A stretch of DNA of 24,146 nt, taken from an uncultured Prevotella sp. (GTDB lineage: Bacteria; Bacteroidota; Bacteroidia; Bacteroidales; Bacteroidaceae). The DNA is taken from contig CAKPST010000038.1 of NCBI GenBank assembly GCA_934183355.1, positions 1 through 24,146 of the forward strand, given 5' to 3'. Positions 14,837 through 22,722 of this stretch are shown piece after piece. The position numbers and the translations under genes were made by a program. Numbering within the stretch: the first letter of the stretch is position 1; each line of letters starts with the position of its first letter. The notes beneath the pieces were generated by a model. It had not been told where the DNA came from and made no database searches. It was given only the letters and a program-made list of their open reading frames with translations.

Positions 14837-15508
14837 ATGAATCCATCTGACTTTCTCAGAAAATTCACAAGCCGCTATCTTTGGGGCAACATCTGCGCCA
14901 TGGCGATTGTTGTGGTGGTGGCATGTGTCGGCGTGAAGTTCGGGCTTGACATCTACACCCACCACGGCGAGTCTATATCCATACCCAACGTGCGACACAA
15001 GGCGTTCGCCGATGCTCAGTATCTGCTACAGGAAGCAGGACTGCAAGTGGTGGTGAGCGACACGGGATATGTGCCAGGACTCAAGCCCGACTGCATACTT
15101 GAGCAGTCGCCCGAACCGGGCGAGCAAGTGAAGTCGGGACATATTATATATCTGATAGTGAACGCAACGCACACGCCGACGCTCACCGTGCCAGACATCA
15201 TCGACAACTCGTCACTGCGAGAGGCGATGGCTAAATTGTCGGCTATGGGATTCAGGCTGACTCAGCCCGAATTTGTAGACGGCGAGAAAGACTGGGTGTA
15301 CGGCATCACCGTAGCAGGACGACATGTCGTGGCGGGCGACAAGGTCTCGGTCAACGACTACCTGACAATACAGGTGGGCAACGGAATGCGCGACTCATCG
15401 GAGGACATCAACTTCATCGACGCTCCTGAAGCTACAAGCGAGGACGGATTTGAGGAAGTGGAGTCGGGAGATGTAGACGAATTCAAAGAAGTGCAGGCTC
15501 CCGAGTAA
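14837..15508 (+). CDS. Membrane-anchored PASTA-domain protein
   Basis: The 223-residue protein has a short cytoplasmic N-terminus, one membrane helix (about 17-38, NICAMAIVVVVACVGVKFGL), two PASTA domains (about 46-110 and 113-180; IPNVRHKAFADAQYLLQEAG...ILEQSPEPGEQVKSG and VPDIIDNSSLREAMAKLSAMG...VAGDKVSV) and an acidic tail (about 185-223). PASTA domains bind peptidoglycan or beta-lactam-like ligands and usually sit on Ser/Thr kinases or PBPs; neither partner domain is present here. The next genes are rluD and ddl (gaps 19 and 25 bp). In Bacteroidota this neighbourhood is recurrent, consistent with an envelope role linked to cell-wall synthesis. Confidence 0.85.
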   Translation: MNPSDFLRKFTSRYLWGNICAMAIVVVVACVGVKFGLDIYTHHGESISIPNVRHKAFADAQYLLQEAGLQVVVSDTGYVPGLKPDCILEQSPEPGEQVKSGHIIYLIVNATHTPTLTVPDIIDNSSLREAMAKLSAMGFRLTQPEFVDGEKDWVYGITVAGRHVVAGDKVSVNDYLTIQVGNGMRDSSEDINFIDAPEATSEDGFEEVESGDVDEFKEVQAPE

Positions 15509-15527
15509 TAAAAACGAACAACGAATT

Positions 15528-16631
15528 ATGATAGAAGAAATACAAGACATTGAAGGACTCGACCCAATGGCATTCGACAGCGAACTGCCGTGTGACGCCG
15601 ACGACTCAGGACAGTTCTATGAGCACTTCCGATTTGTAGCCGACCCAGGCATGCAGCCTCTGCGCGTGGACAAATTCATGTGCGAGAAACTGCCCCACTC
15701 GTCGCGCAACCGCATACAGGCTGCTGCCGACTCGGGATTTGTACACGTCAACGACCGACCCGTGAAGAGCAACTACAAGGTAAGACCGGGCGACGTGGTG
15801 ACGCTGATGCTCGACCGTCCACGACACGACACAAGCATCGTGGCAGAGGACTTGCCCATCAACGTGGTGTACGAGGACGACGACCTCATGGTGGTGAACA
15901 AGGAGGCGGGCATGGTGGTGCACCCTGGAGCTGGCAACTTCACTGGCACTCTGGTCAACGCCATTGCTTGGCATCTGCGCGATCTTGAGAGCTACGACCC
16001 CAACGACCCTGAGGTGGGGCTGGTGCATCGCATCGACAAGGACACATCGGGACTGCTCGTGGTGGCTAAGACTGCGAAGGCTAAGACTGCATTAGGACTA
16101 CAGTTCTTCAACAAGACCACTCACCGTTCGTACAACGCCATCGTGTGGGGCAACCTCACCGAGGACGAAGGACGCATAGAGGGCAACATAGCACGCGACC
16201 CTAAGGACCGACTGCGCATGACTGTAATGCCGCCTGAGTCGGGCATAGGCAAGGAGGCTGTCACCCACTGGCGAGTGTTGGAGCGATTTGGATATGTGAC
16301 TCTCATCGAGTGTAGACTGGAGACGGGACGCACCCACCAAATACGTGCTCACATGAAGCACATAGGTCATCCGCTGTTTGGCGACGAGCGATATGGCGGC
16401 ATGGAGATATTGCGCGGTGAACGCTCAGCCACATACAAGGCTTTCATCCAAAACTGCTTCAAGATATGCTCAAGACAGGCACTACATGCCAAGACGCTCG
16501 GATTTGTGCATCCGACAAACAAGCAGCAAATGGACTTCACAAGCGAGCTGCCTGCCGACCTGGCAAGCCTCATCGAGAAGTGGCGCGGATATATTGGAGG
16601 CACCACTCGCGACACTTTCAGCAACAAATAA
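15528..16631 (+). CDS. rluD: RluD-type 23S rRNA pseudouridine synthase
   Basis: The 367-residue protein has an acidic N-terminal extension (about 1-40), an S4 RNA-binding domain (about 44-100, RVDKFMCEKLPHSSRNRIQAAADSGFVHVN) and an RluA-family catalytic domain. Its motif VHRIDKDTSGLLVVAKT is at 166-182 (catalytic Asp170), followed by GRTHQIRAHMKHIGHPLFGDERYGG. It converts uridines of large-subunit rRNA (positions 1911/1915/1917 in E. coli numbering for RluD) to pseudouridine. It is second in the operon, 19 bp after the PASTA gene. RluC is less likely given the S4 plus HRIDKDTSGL pattern, though exact target sites are inferred. Confidence 0.88.
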   Translation: MIEEIQDIEGLDPMAFDSELPCDADDSGQFYEHFRFVADPGMQPLRVDKFMCEKLPHSSRNRIQAAADSGFVHVNDRPVKSNYKVRPGDVVTLMLDRPRHDTSIVAEDLPINVVYEDDDLMVVNKEAGMVVHPGAGNFTGTLVNAIAWHLRDLESYDPNDPEVGLVHRIDKDTSGLLVVAKTAKAKTALGLQFFNKTTHRSYNAIVWGNLTEDEGRIEGNIARDPKDRLRMTVMPPESGIGKEAVTHWRVLERFGYVTLIECRLETGRTHQIRAHMKHIGHPLFGDERYGGMEILRGERSATYKAFIQNCFKICSRQALHAKTLGFVHPTNKQQMDFTSELPADLASLIEKWRGYIGGTTRDTFSNK

Positions 16632-16656
16632 TTAATACTCATTATACAGTAAGGTA

Positions 16657-17661
16657 ATGGAAACACTTAAACGTAATATCGCCATCGTATGTGGTGGCGA
16701 TTCATCAGAACACGACGTGTCCATACGCTCGGCACAGGGCATCTACTCATTCTTTGACAAAGAGCGCTACAACGTATATCTCGTAGTGGTGAAGACAGGA
16801 CAAGAATGGCATGTCAACCTTCCTGACGGCAATACCGCCAAGATTGACAAGAACGATTTTTCGTTCGTGCATGACGGCAAGGCTGTAGTCTTCGACTATG
16901 CCTATATCACCATACATGGCACACCGGGAGAAAACGGTGTCATGCAGGGCTACTTCGAACTGCTGCACATACCATACAGCACATCTGGCGTGCTGGTGGA
17001 GGCTATGACTTTCGACAAGTATGTGCTCAACAACTATCTGCGCGGATGGGGCATCAATGTGGCAAAGAGCCTGTTGATTCGCCGCGGCGAGGAGAACAAA
17101 TATAGCGATGAGTTCATCGAGAAGGAGATAGGAATGCCGTGCTTCGTTAAACCGGCTGCCGATGGCTCAAGTTTCGGCGTGTCTAAGGTGAAGAATGCCG
17201 ACCAGTTGGCTCCTGCTATGCGTGTGGCTTTCATGGAGAGCGACGAGGTGATGATAGAAAAGTATCTTCAGGGTACCGAGATTTCTATCGGTTGCTACAA
17301 GACCAAGCAGAAGAGCGTGGTGTTCCCAGCTACTGAGGTGGTGACCGAGAACGAGTTCTTCGACTACAACGCTAAGTACAACGGACAGGTGCAGGAGATA
17401 ACTCCAGCCCGCATCAACCCCGACACCGCCAAGCGCGTGGCTGAGGAGGTGAGCCGCATATACGACATTCTACACTGCAACGGCATCATACGCATCGACT
17501 TCATCATAACTAAGGACAATGAGGGCAACGATGTGCTCAACATGCTTGAGATAAACACCACACCAGGTATGACACCGACCAGCTTCATTCCACAGCAGGT
17601 GCGTGCCGCAGGTTTGGACATCAAGGATGTAATGACAGACATTGTGGAGAACCAATTCTAA
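16657..17661 (+). CDS. ddl: D-alanine--D-alanine ligase
   Basis: A 334-residue ATP-grasp enzyme. The N-terminal D-Ala site motif is GGDSSEHDVS (13-22). Next come ATP-grasp elements FVKPAADGSSFGVSKV and IEKYLQGTEISIGCY, then RIDFIIT and the C-terminal magnesium and substrate motif EINTTPGMTPTSF (298-310). It joins two D-alanines with ATP hydrolysis to make the dipeptide end of the muropeptide precursor, in the cytosol. The length is normal for the family. It follows rluD by 25 bp and precedes the acyltransferase by 29 bp in one apparent operon. Confidence 0.95.
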   Translation: METLKRNIAIVCGGDSSEHDVSIRSAQGIYSFFDKERYNVYLVVVKTGQEWHVNLPDGNTAKIDKNDFSFVHDGKAVVFDYAYITIHGTPGENGVMQGYFELLHIPYSTSGVLVEAMTFDKYVLNNYLRGWGINVAKSLLIRRGEENKYSDEFIEKEIGMPCFVKPAADGSSFGVSKVKNADQLAPAMRVAFMESDEVMIEKYLQGTEISIGCYKTKQKSVVFPATEVVTENEFFDYNAKYNGQVQEITPARINPDTAKRVAEEVSRIYDILHCNGIIRIDFIITKDNEGNDVLNMLEINTTPGMTPTSFIPQQVRAAGLDIKDVMTDIVENQF

Positions 17662-17690
17662 TAAGAATTCAAAACTCAAACCTACTCTAT

Positions 17691-18839
17691 ATGAATCTAC
17701 ACGACTTTGACGCCATTCGACCATTCGAGCCTAATGAGTTGCCCGAAGTGTTCGACCGACTGCTACAGAACGAACAGTTCTTGCAGGTAGTTGCCTATCT
17801 ATATCCAGGTGTGCCCGTTGAGGCTATCAGTCAGAAGATGCACCAGTGCAAGAGCAACCTCGACTTTCAGAAGGCTTTTTGCTATGGATTCCTTAAGAAT
17901 CTGCTGGCAAAGGCAAGTCTTGGCATCAGTTCTGACTTCAGCAACATCGACATCAAGAAGCGCCACACCTTTGTGAGCAACCACCGCGACATCGTGCTCG
18001 ACTCTGCACTGCTGCATGTTTTGCTGTTTGACGAGGGTAGCGACACGACAACGGAGATTGCCATTGGCGACAACTTGCTCAAGTTGCCTTGGGTGAAGGA
18101 TATTGTGCGCCTCAACAAGTCGTTCATCGTAGAGCGCTCGTTGCCTATGCGACAGATGCTCATATCCTCAAAACGTCTTGCCGACTATATGCACTTTGTC
18201 ATCAACGAGAAGAACGACAACATGTGGATAGCACAGCGTGAGGGACGTGCCAAGAACTCGGACGACCGCACACAGGAGGCTATTCTCAAGATGATGACAA
18301 TGGGCGGAGAGGGCAACGTCAAGGAACGTCTGCTGTCACTGCACATCGTGCCACTGGCTATAAGCTATGAGTTTGACCCATGCGACTACCTAAAGGCTCG
18401 CGAGATGCAACTGCGCCGCGACGTGGAGGGATGGAAGAAGGGGCCTATGGACGACGTGGTGAGCATGCAAACTGGCATCATGGGATACAAGGGACACATA
18501 CACTACCACTGCGCTCCGTGCATCGACGAGTGGCTCAAGGTTCTGCCTGAGGATATGTCGAAGACCGACTTCTACAAGGCTGTGGCTGAACATCTCGACC
18601 ATGAGATTTGGCGTGGCTACAGACTATACGCCAACAACTTTGTGGCACTCGACATGCTGCGCGGCAATACCGAGCATGCCGACAAATACACAGCTGAAGA
18701 ACGCGAGACATTTGAGAAGTATATCGCCGGACAACTCGCCAAGATTCAGGACCTGCCTAACGCAGACACCGACTTCCTCCGCGAGCGCATGCTTGAGATG
18801 TATGCCAATCCGGCTATCAACCAGTTGAGTGTAAAATAA
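17691..18839 (+). CDS. PlsC/GPAT-like acyltransferase
   Basis: The 382-residue protein has an acyltransferase block from about residue 90: FVSNHRDIVLDSALL (96-110, His98 as catalytic base), then FIVERSLPMRQ (acceptor-binding motif), WIAQREGRAKNSDDRTQEAILKM (phosphate-binding motif) and IVPLAISYEFDPCDYLKARE (motif IV). The spacing in motif I is H-x5-D rather than the textbook H-x4-D. It probably transfers an acyl chain to glycerol-3-phosphate, lysophosphatidate or a related membrane-lipid alcohol at the inner membrane face; no membrane helix is evident. Its stop codon overlaps an ATG (TAATG) in frame with the following lipoprotein gene. Confidence 0.8.
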   Translation: MNLHDFDAIRPFEPNELPEVFDRLLQNEQFLQVVAYLYPGVPVEAISQKMHQCKSNLDFQKAFCYGFLKNLLAKASLGISSDFSNIDIKKRHTFVSNHRDIVLDSALLHVLLFDEGSDTTTEIAIGDNLLKLPWVKDIVRLNKSFIVERSLPMRQMLISSKRLADYMHFVINEKNDNMWIAQREGRAKNSDDRTQEAILKMMTMGGEGNVKERLLSLHIVPLAISYEFDPCDYLKAREMQLRRDVEGWKKGPMDDVVSMQTGIMGYKGHIHYHCAPCIDEWLKVLPEDMSKTDFYKAVAEHLDHEIWRGYRLYANNFVALDMLRGNTEHADKYTAEERETFEKYIAGQLAKIQDLPNADTDFLRERMLEMYANPAINQLSVK

Positions 18840-18868
18840 TGAGAGACATAAGACAAGCATTATACATC

Positions 18869-18910
18869 AAATCGCGCCATAGAGGTATCATTGCCTCTAT
18901 GACGCGATTT
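18869..18910 (+). promoter_or_regulatory. 17-bp hairpin enclosing a start codon
   Basis: Arms 18869-18885 (AAATCGCGCCATAGAGG) and 18894-18910 (CCTCTATGACGCGATTT) pair at 16 of 17 positions around an 8-nt loop. The preferred ATG of the NigD-like gene (18899-18901) lies inside the right arm. No T-run follows, so it is not a normal intrinsic terminator. Translational control, or coupling to the upstream TAATG at 18839, is possible. Confidence 0.65.
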
Positions 18911-19558
18911 GCGTATGTTGTTGTGGCTGCCATAGCGCTTGCAGCTTGCACCAACGACGGATATGACACGGGCGACGGCAACTATTCTTATCTGACAGCC
19001 GAAATGGCACTGCTGCACACCAACTCAGACAAGGCTGTAGCAAGCGCCACTCTCGACGACGGAACAATGCTAAATATGGCAAAACCATTTGTCACCAACT
19101 TTGCAAACAAGGCTGACACCATATACCGCGCCCTACTCTATTATGACAAAAGCGAGAATGCGACATCGCCCGTCACACCACGTGGAGTGACACAGGTGCC
19201 AGTGATGAACATAAAGGAGGCTGAGGATGTGCAGGATATGCACACCGACCCACTCGGAATAGAGAGTATGTGGATGGCTAAAAACGGCTCATATCTCAAC
19301 TTCTCGTTGCTACTGAAGTCGGGAACAACAGACGACAATCTGCATCAATTTGTGGGAATAGTGTCAGAAGGTATGAGCACTGACGGCAATGGCAAGCGCC
19401 ATTTGACATTAAGAATGTATCACAATCAGAACAATGTGCCGCAATACTACACCATACAACGATATGTGAGTATTGACATGAGCGACATAGATGCTGACAT
19501 TCTGGATATTCATGTCAACACATACAATGGAGAAATAGTGAAGTCTGTAGTTCTGTAA
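18899..19558 (+). CDS. NigD-like lipoprotein
   Basis: A 219-residue protein from the start used here: MTRFAYVVVAAIALAAC, a lipoprotein signal with lipobox Cys17 (ALAAC), followed by a flexible Asp/Gly-rich linker (TNDGYDTGDGNY) and a beta-rich body. The body resembles the NigD N- and C-terminal domains of Bacteroidota (DDGTMLNMAKPF, ADTIYRALLYYDK, IESMWMAKNGSYLNFSLL, DGNGKRHLTLRMYHNQNNVPQYY). The function of the family is poorly known. The same frame also opens at 18839, overlapping the upstream stop by one base, and would add 20 residues (MRDIRQALYIKSRHRGIIAS) before the signal; that makes an unusually long n-region, so the inner start is preferred with moderate confidence. A strong hairpin covers that inner start. 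Confidence 0.75.
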   Translation: MTRFAYVVVAAIALAACTNDGYDTGDGNYSYLTAEMALLHTNSDKAVASATLDDGTMLNMAKPFVTNFANKADTIYRALLYYDKSENATSPVTPRGVTQVPVMNIKEAEDVQDMHTDPLGIESMWMAKNGSYLNFSLLLKSGTTDDNLHQFVGIVSEGMSTDGNGKRHLTLRMYHNQNNVPQYYTIQRYVSIDMSDIDADILDIHVNTYNGEIVKSVVL

Positions 19559-19575
19559 ATTTACAGACTACAGAC
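19543..19575. terminator. Bidirectional hairpin between convergent genes
   Basis: GTCTGTAGTTCTGTAAA (19543-19559) pairs with TTTACAGACTACAGAC (19560-19575) with one bulged T and almost no loop. It includes the TAA stop of the NigD-like gene and lies 12 bp from the stop of the convergent HIT gene. The T-run is weak (TTCT), so termination is inferred from position and symmetry. Confidence 0.55.
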
Positions 19576-19586
19576 TTCTAAACTCA

Positions 19587-19985
19587 TTACAGACTCTTGA
19601 ATTCTGTATAAATCTTGTCAGCAATCTCGCGGAACTCGTCCTCAGACAGTTTCAGCTTGGGATTGGAGAAGAGCATATCTTTCTCCGACTGCATAGGGAT
19701 GAGGTGGATATGAGCGTGGGGCACTTCAAGACCCAACACAGCCTCGCCCACCTTAATGCATGGGAAAGCACGCTTGATGGCGATAGCTACCTTCTTTGCA
19801 AACACTTGATACTCGGCAATCTCATCGTCCTCCATATCAAATATGTAGTCGACCTCACGGCGCGGTATCACCAATGTGTGACCCTTGACGATAGGATTGA
19901 TGTCAAGGAAAGCATAAAACTTGTCGCTTTCGGCGCACTTGTAGCTGGGAATCTCGCCAGCTGCGATTTTTGAGAATATATCCAT
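19587..19985 (-). CDS. HIT family nucleotide hydrolase
   Basis: The 132-residue protein has the histidine triad HAHIHLIP (His90, His92, His94) and the usual N-terminal Hint/HIT start (IFSKIAAGEIPSYKCAESDKFYAFLDINPIVKGHTLVIP). The length and layout match bacterial HinT-like proteins that hydrolyse nucleoside phosphoramidates and AMP-linked compounds; the exact substrate is not readable. It starts 48 bp after the greA stop on the same strand and is probably co-transcribed with it. Confidence 0.9.
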   Translation of the reverse strand: MDIFSKIAAGEIPSYKCAESDKFYAFLDINPIVKGHTLVIPRREVDYIFDMEDDEIAEYQVFAKKVAIAIKRAFPCIKVGEAVLGLEVPHAHIHLIPMQSEKDMLFSNPKLKLSEDEFREIADKIYTEFKSL

Positions 19986-20033
19986 AGCTGTATATGTTTT
20001 TATGGCACGAATGTTTCGAGAAGTTGACTCGCC

Positions 20034-20501
20034 TTAATCTATAGAGATCTTGTCGATGCGAAGACGGATGGTGCCGCGTGGAATCTTGATTTCCACCTCG
20101 TCGCCAACCTTATGATTGAGCAGACCCTGAGCAATAGGAGTTGTGATGGAAATCTTTCCCTCACGAAGGTTTGCCTCGCTCTCGCTGACGATAGTATACA
20201 TCATCTTTGCCTTGTTGGCAAGATTGGTCATCTCCACCTTTGAGAGAATCTGCACAGAGTCGGTGCTCAAACGCGAAGTGTCGACAATCTTAGCCTCAGC
20301 GATAGTCATCTTGATGCGATTGATCTTTTCTTCGAGATGTGCCTGTGCCTCCTTGGCGGCATCATACTCTGCGTTCTCGCTCAGGTCGCCCTTGTCGCGG
20401 GCCTCAGCGATAGCGGCCGATGCCTTGGGACGCTCTACGGATTCGAGTTGCTTCAGTTCGGCAACGAGTTTGTCGTAGCCTTCTTGTGACATGTAAGCCA
20501 T
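20034..20501 (-). CDS. greA: Transcription elongation factor GreA
   Basis: The 155-residue protein has an N-terminal coiled coil (about 1-75) whose tip carries the acidic loop RDKGDLSENAEYDAAKE (about 35-51), the part that enters the RNA polymerase secondary channel and stimulates transcript cleavage. The C-terminal FKBP-like domain (about 80-155, MYTIVSESEANLREGKISITTPIAQGLLNHKVGDEVEI) is complete. The leader is about 120 nt long and contains a terminator-like hairpin. Confidence 0.95.
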   Translation of the reverse strand: MAYMSQEGYDKLVAELKQLESVERPKASAAIAEARDKGDLSENAEYDAAKEAQAHLEEKINRIKMTIAEAKIVDTSRLSTDSVQILSKVEMTNLANKAKMMYTIVSESEANLREGKISITTPIAQGLLNHKVGDEVEIKIPRGTIRLRIDKISID

Positions 20502-20553
20502 AATTAAAAATCTTATTTATTTTGTTAGTTATTATATATATGTCTATAATAAT

Positions 20554-20596
20554 AAAAAACCAAGAATTCCGACACTGGTCTTACTGCCGAAATTCT
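20554..20596 (-). terminator. Terminator or attenuator in the greA leader
   Basis: On the minus strand, AGAATTTCGGC pairs with GTCGGAATTCT at about 9 of 11 positions across a 12-nt spacer and is followed by TGG and TTTTTT (20559 to 20554). It lies downstream of the apparent greA promoter and about 55 nt before the greA ATG. It could end read-through from the aminopeptidase gene or attenuate greA. Confidence 0.6.
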
Positions 20597-20630
20597 CAGT
20601 TCCTATTACTTCCAAAAAGTTTAACGATTG

Positions 20631-20661
20631 CAAAGATAGACATTTAATTCGATATAAACAA
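20631..20661 (-). promoter_or_regulatory. Promoter of greA and the HIT gene
   Basis: Minus-strand TATCTTTG (20638 to 20631) with TTG 20 nt upstream (20661 to 20659). The implied start is near 20625. The rest of 20502-20717 shows only this promoter and the hairpin at 20554-20596. Confidence 0.6.
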
Positions 20662-20717
20662 GCCTTTAGCGGTTTTATTTGTCTATATCATAGCTACTAA
20701 CGTACTGTGTGCGTGCC

Positions 20718-22511
20718 CTATATAGCAGCTGTCTTGGCTGCAAGCCACTGACACTCGTCGGCGGTGAGCATGGGCGAAAGACGACGGTACACCATCTGAT
20801 GATAGTCGTTGAGCACGGAGCGCTCCTCGGCGGTGAGCATATCAACGATGATGGGGGCGGTGTCGATGGGACAGAGCGTAAGCGGCTCAAAACGCAGGAA
20901 CCTGCCAAACTCGGTCGTCATGTATGGCACAGTGAGCAAAGTATTCTCTATGCGCACTCCGAATTTGCCAGCGAGATAGAGTCCGGGTTCGTCGGTGACT
21001 GTCATGCCTTCAAGCATTGGAGCCGGGCGATATTCCTGGCGTATCTGATGAGGACCCTCATGAACACTGAGGTAGGAACCCACACCATGTCCAGTGCCGT
21101 GCATGAAGTTCATGCCGTCGCGCCACATAGCTGTGCGTGCTACAGCGTCAAGTTGTGTGCCGGCTGCACCTCGTGGGAAACAGAGATTCTGCAACGAGAG
21201 ATGGCCCTTGAGCACAAGAGTGTAGACACGGCGGTGTAGATCGCTGACCGGACCGAGCTGTATGGTGCGTGTGATGTCGGTGGTGCCGTCGCTATACTGG
21301 GCTCCGCTGTCGAGCAAGAGGAATCCTTCAGGGCGTAACGGAGCGTCGCTTTCGGGAGTAGGCTCGTAGTGGACGATGGCTCCATGTTGCTCGTATCCGG
21401 CGATAGTGTCAAATGATAGGTCGCGGAATAAGGCTTGCGAGGCACGCTCCTGACGCAGACGTTCGGACACAGTAAGCTCTGTTTCGCCTCCCTTTGGCAC
21501 AGCCTCCTCAAGCCACTTGAGAAACTTGACCATAGCCACGCCGTCGCGTTCCATAGCACGGCGGAATCCGTTGCACTCCACCTCGTTCTTCACCGCCTTC
21601 ATTTCAGGCACTGGCGACGGAGCATAGACAGCATTGAAGTTGCCTCGTAGTTGAGAGAGCGTATAGTTGACCGTGTCGGGGTCGATAAGCAGTGAGTAGC
21701 CGTCGTAAGAGTTGAGAGCCTCAATGATGTTTTCGTAGTCGTCCACCATCACTCCCTCCTCGTTGAGATAAGCCCTCACTTCGGGTGACAGTTTATCATC
21801 CTTAATATATAGCACAGCTATCTCCTCAGCCACAATGAGCCAAGCCACGAACACAGGAGTGCAATGAACGTCGGTGCCACGAAGATTGAGCGTCCATGCA
21901 ATGTCGTCGAGCTGGGTCATTAGCATGCCGCCAGCACCGCGTCGCAGCAACTCATGGCGTATGCGATTGAGTTTGTCGTGGGCAGCTTCGCCAGCATATT
22001 CCAGCGGATGAATCTCCACGGGATTGAGTGGCACGGGAGGGCGGTCGGTCCAGATGCGATTGAGAATGTCAAGATTAGTGCGCACACAAATGCCTCCGAG
22101 CTGTCGCAATTCAGCCTTTATAGCATCCACCTCAGCACGTGGCAGGCACATGCCGTCGACTCCTATCTCAGTGGGGGCGGTGTCGGCAAGCGAACTTGCT
22201 ATCCACTCGGCAATAGACGGAGTGCCGTCAATACGCTCGCGCATCAGCTGAAACTCAGTGCCAGCAAGCTGCTCCTCGGCAGCAAGGAAGTAGCGCGAGT
22301 CGGTCCACAACGCTGCCCCATGCATGGTGACAACGGCAGTTCCGGCAGAACCGTCGAATCCTGATATCCATTTGCGGCCCTCCCATCGGGCAGGCACATA
22401 CTCACTCATATGAGGGTCGGCACTCGGAAAAATGAATGCCGAGAGATGTTCGCGGCGCATCTCCTCGCGCAGCATGGCGAGTCGCGACGCTATAGTCTTA
22501 TTGTCTGTCAT
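20718..22511 (-). CDS. pepP: Xaa-Pro aminopeptidase (M24B)
   Basis: A 597-residue enzyme with two creatinase-like N-terminal domains (from SRLAMLREEMRREHLSAFIFPSADPHMSEYV to about residue 300) and a C-terminal pita-bread metallopeptidase domain. The dinuclear metal ligands are visible in order: LLLDSGAQYSDGTTDITRT (two Asp), HGTGHGVGSYLSVHEGP (His), VTDEPGLYL (Glu) and RFEPLTL (Glu). The three-domain length of about 600 matches the large aminopeptidase P type. It removes N-terminal residues before proline, in the cytosol since no signal is present. A longer frame reaches 22571, but the promoter at 22541-22572 lies inside that extension, so MTDNKTIASRL at 22511 is taken as the start. The symbol pepP is by family resemblance. 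Confidence 0.9.
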   Translation of the reverse strand: MTDNKTIASRLAMLREEMRREHLSAFIFPSADPHMSEYVPARWEGRKWISGFDGSAGTAVVTMHGAALWTDSRYFLAAEEQLAGTEFQLMRERIDGTPSIAEWIASSLADTAPTEIGVDGMCLPRAEVDAIKAELRQLGGICVRTNLDILNRIWTDRPPVPLNPVEIHPLEYAGEAAHDKLNRIRHELLRRGAGGMLMTQLDDIAWTLNLRGTDVHCTPVFVAWLIVAEEIAVLYIKDDKLSPEVRAYLNEEGVMVDDYENIIEALNSYDGYSLLIDPDTVNYTLSQLRGNFNAVYAPSPVPEMKAVKNEVECNGFRRAMERDGVAMVKFLKWLEEAVPKGGETELTVSERLRQERASQALFRDLSFDTIAGYEQHGAIVHYEPTPESDAPLRPEGFLLLDSGAQYSDGTTDITRTIQLGPVSDLHRRVYTLVLKGHLSLQNLCFPRGAAGTQLDAVARTAMWRDGMNFMHGTGHGVGSYLSVHEGPHQIRQEYRPAPMLEGMTVTDEPGLYLAGKFGVRIENTLLTVPYMTTEFGRFLRFEPLTLCPIDTAPIIVDMLTAEERSVLNDYHQMVYRRLSPMLTADECQWLAAKTAAI

Positions 22512-22540
22512 ATTGTCATAAGATTTTATGGTTACGGATG

Positions 22541-22572
22541 TAAAGGTAGGGAGAAATGGCGAACCCGACAAA
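22541..22572 (-). promoter_or_regulatory. Promoter of the Xaa-Pro aminopeptidase gene
   Basis: Minus strand TTTG (22572 to 22569), a 20-nt gap, then TACCTTTA (22548 to 22541), one base off the consensus. The expected leader is about 25 nt to the ATG at 22511. It diverges from the mdh promoter. Confidence 0.6.
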
Positions 22573-22629
22573 TTTATTAGGCAAATCTTCTGTTAATGCG
22601 AAATTTAAGAATAAACAACACTTCAAAAT

Positions 22630-22660
22630 TTTGTATTGTCTACGATTTGCACTATCTTTG
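22630..22660 (+). promoter_or_regulatory. Promoter of mdh
   Basis: TTTG at 22630-22633, a 19-nt gap, then TATCTTTG at 22653-22660. It gives a leader of about 57 nt that is very A-rich and shows no stem of note. Confidence 0.7.
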
Positions 22661-22722
22661 CACTTAATAAAAACAAACAAGAAACATATTCATATTACAA
22701 ATATAATAAAACATTATTTATT

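Noticed and set aside
22512..22571. 20-residue N-terminal extension of the Xaa-Pro aminopeptidase
   Set aside because: It would be encoded by the promoter at 22541-22572; the conserved start is MTDNKTIASRL.
22636..22722. 29-residue N-terminal extension of malate dehydrogenase
   Set aside because: The frame begins upstream of the promoter -7 box and lacks homology; MAFLSNEKLL is the family start.
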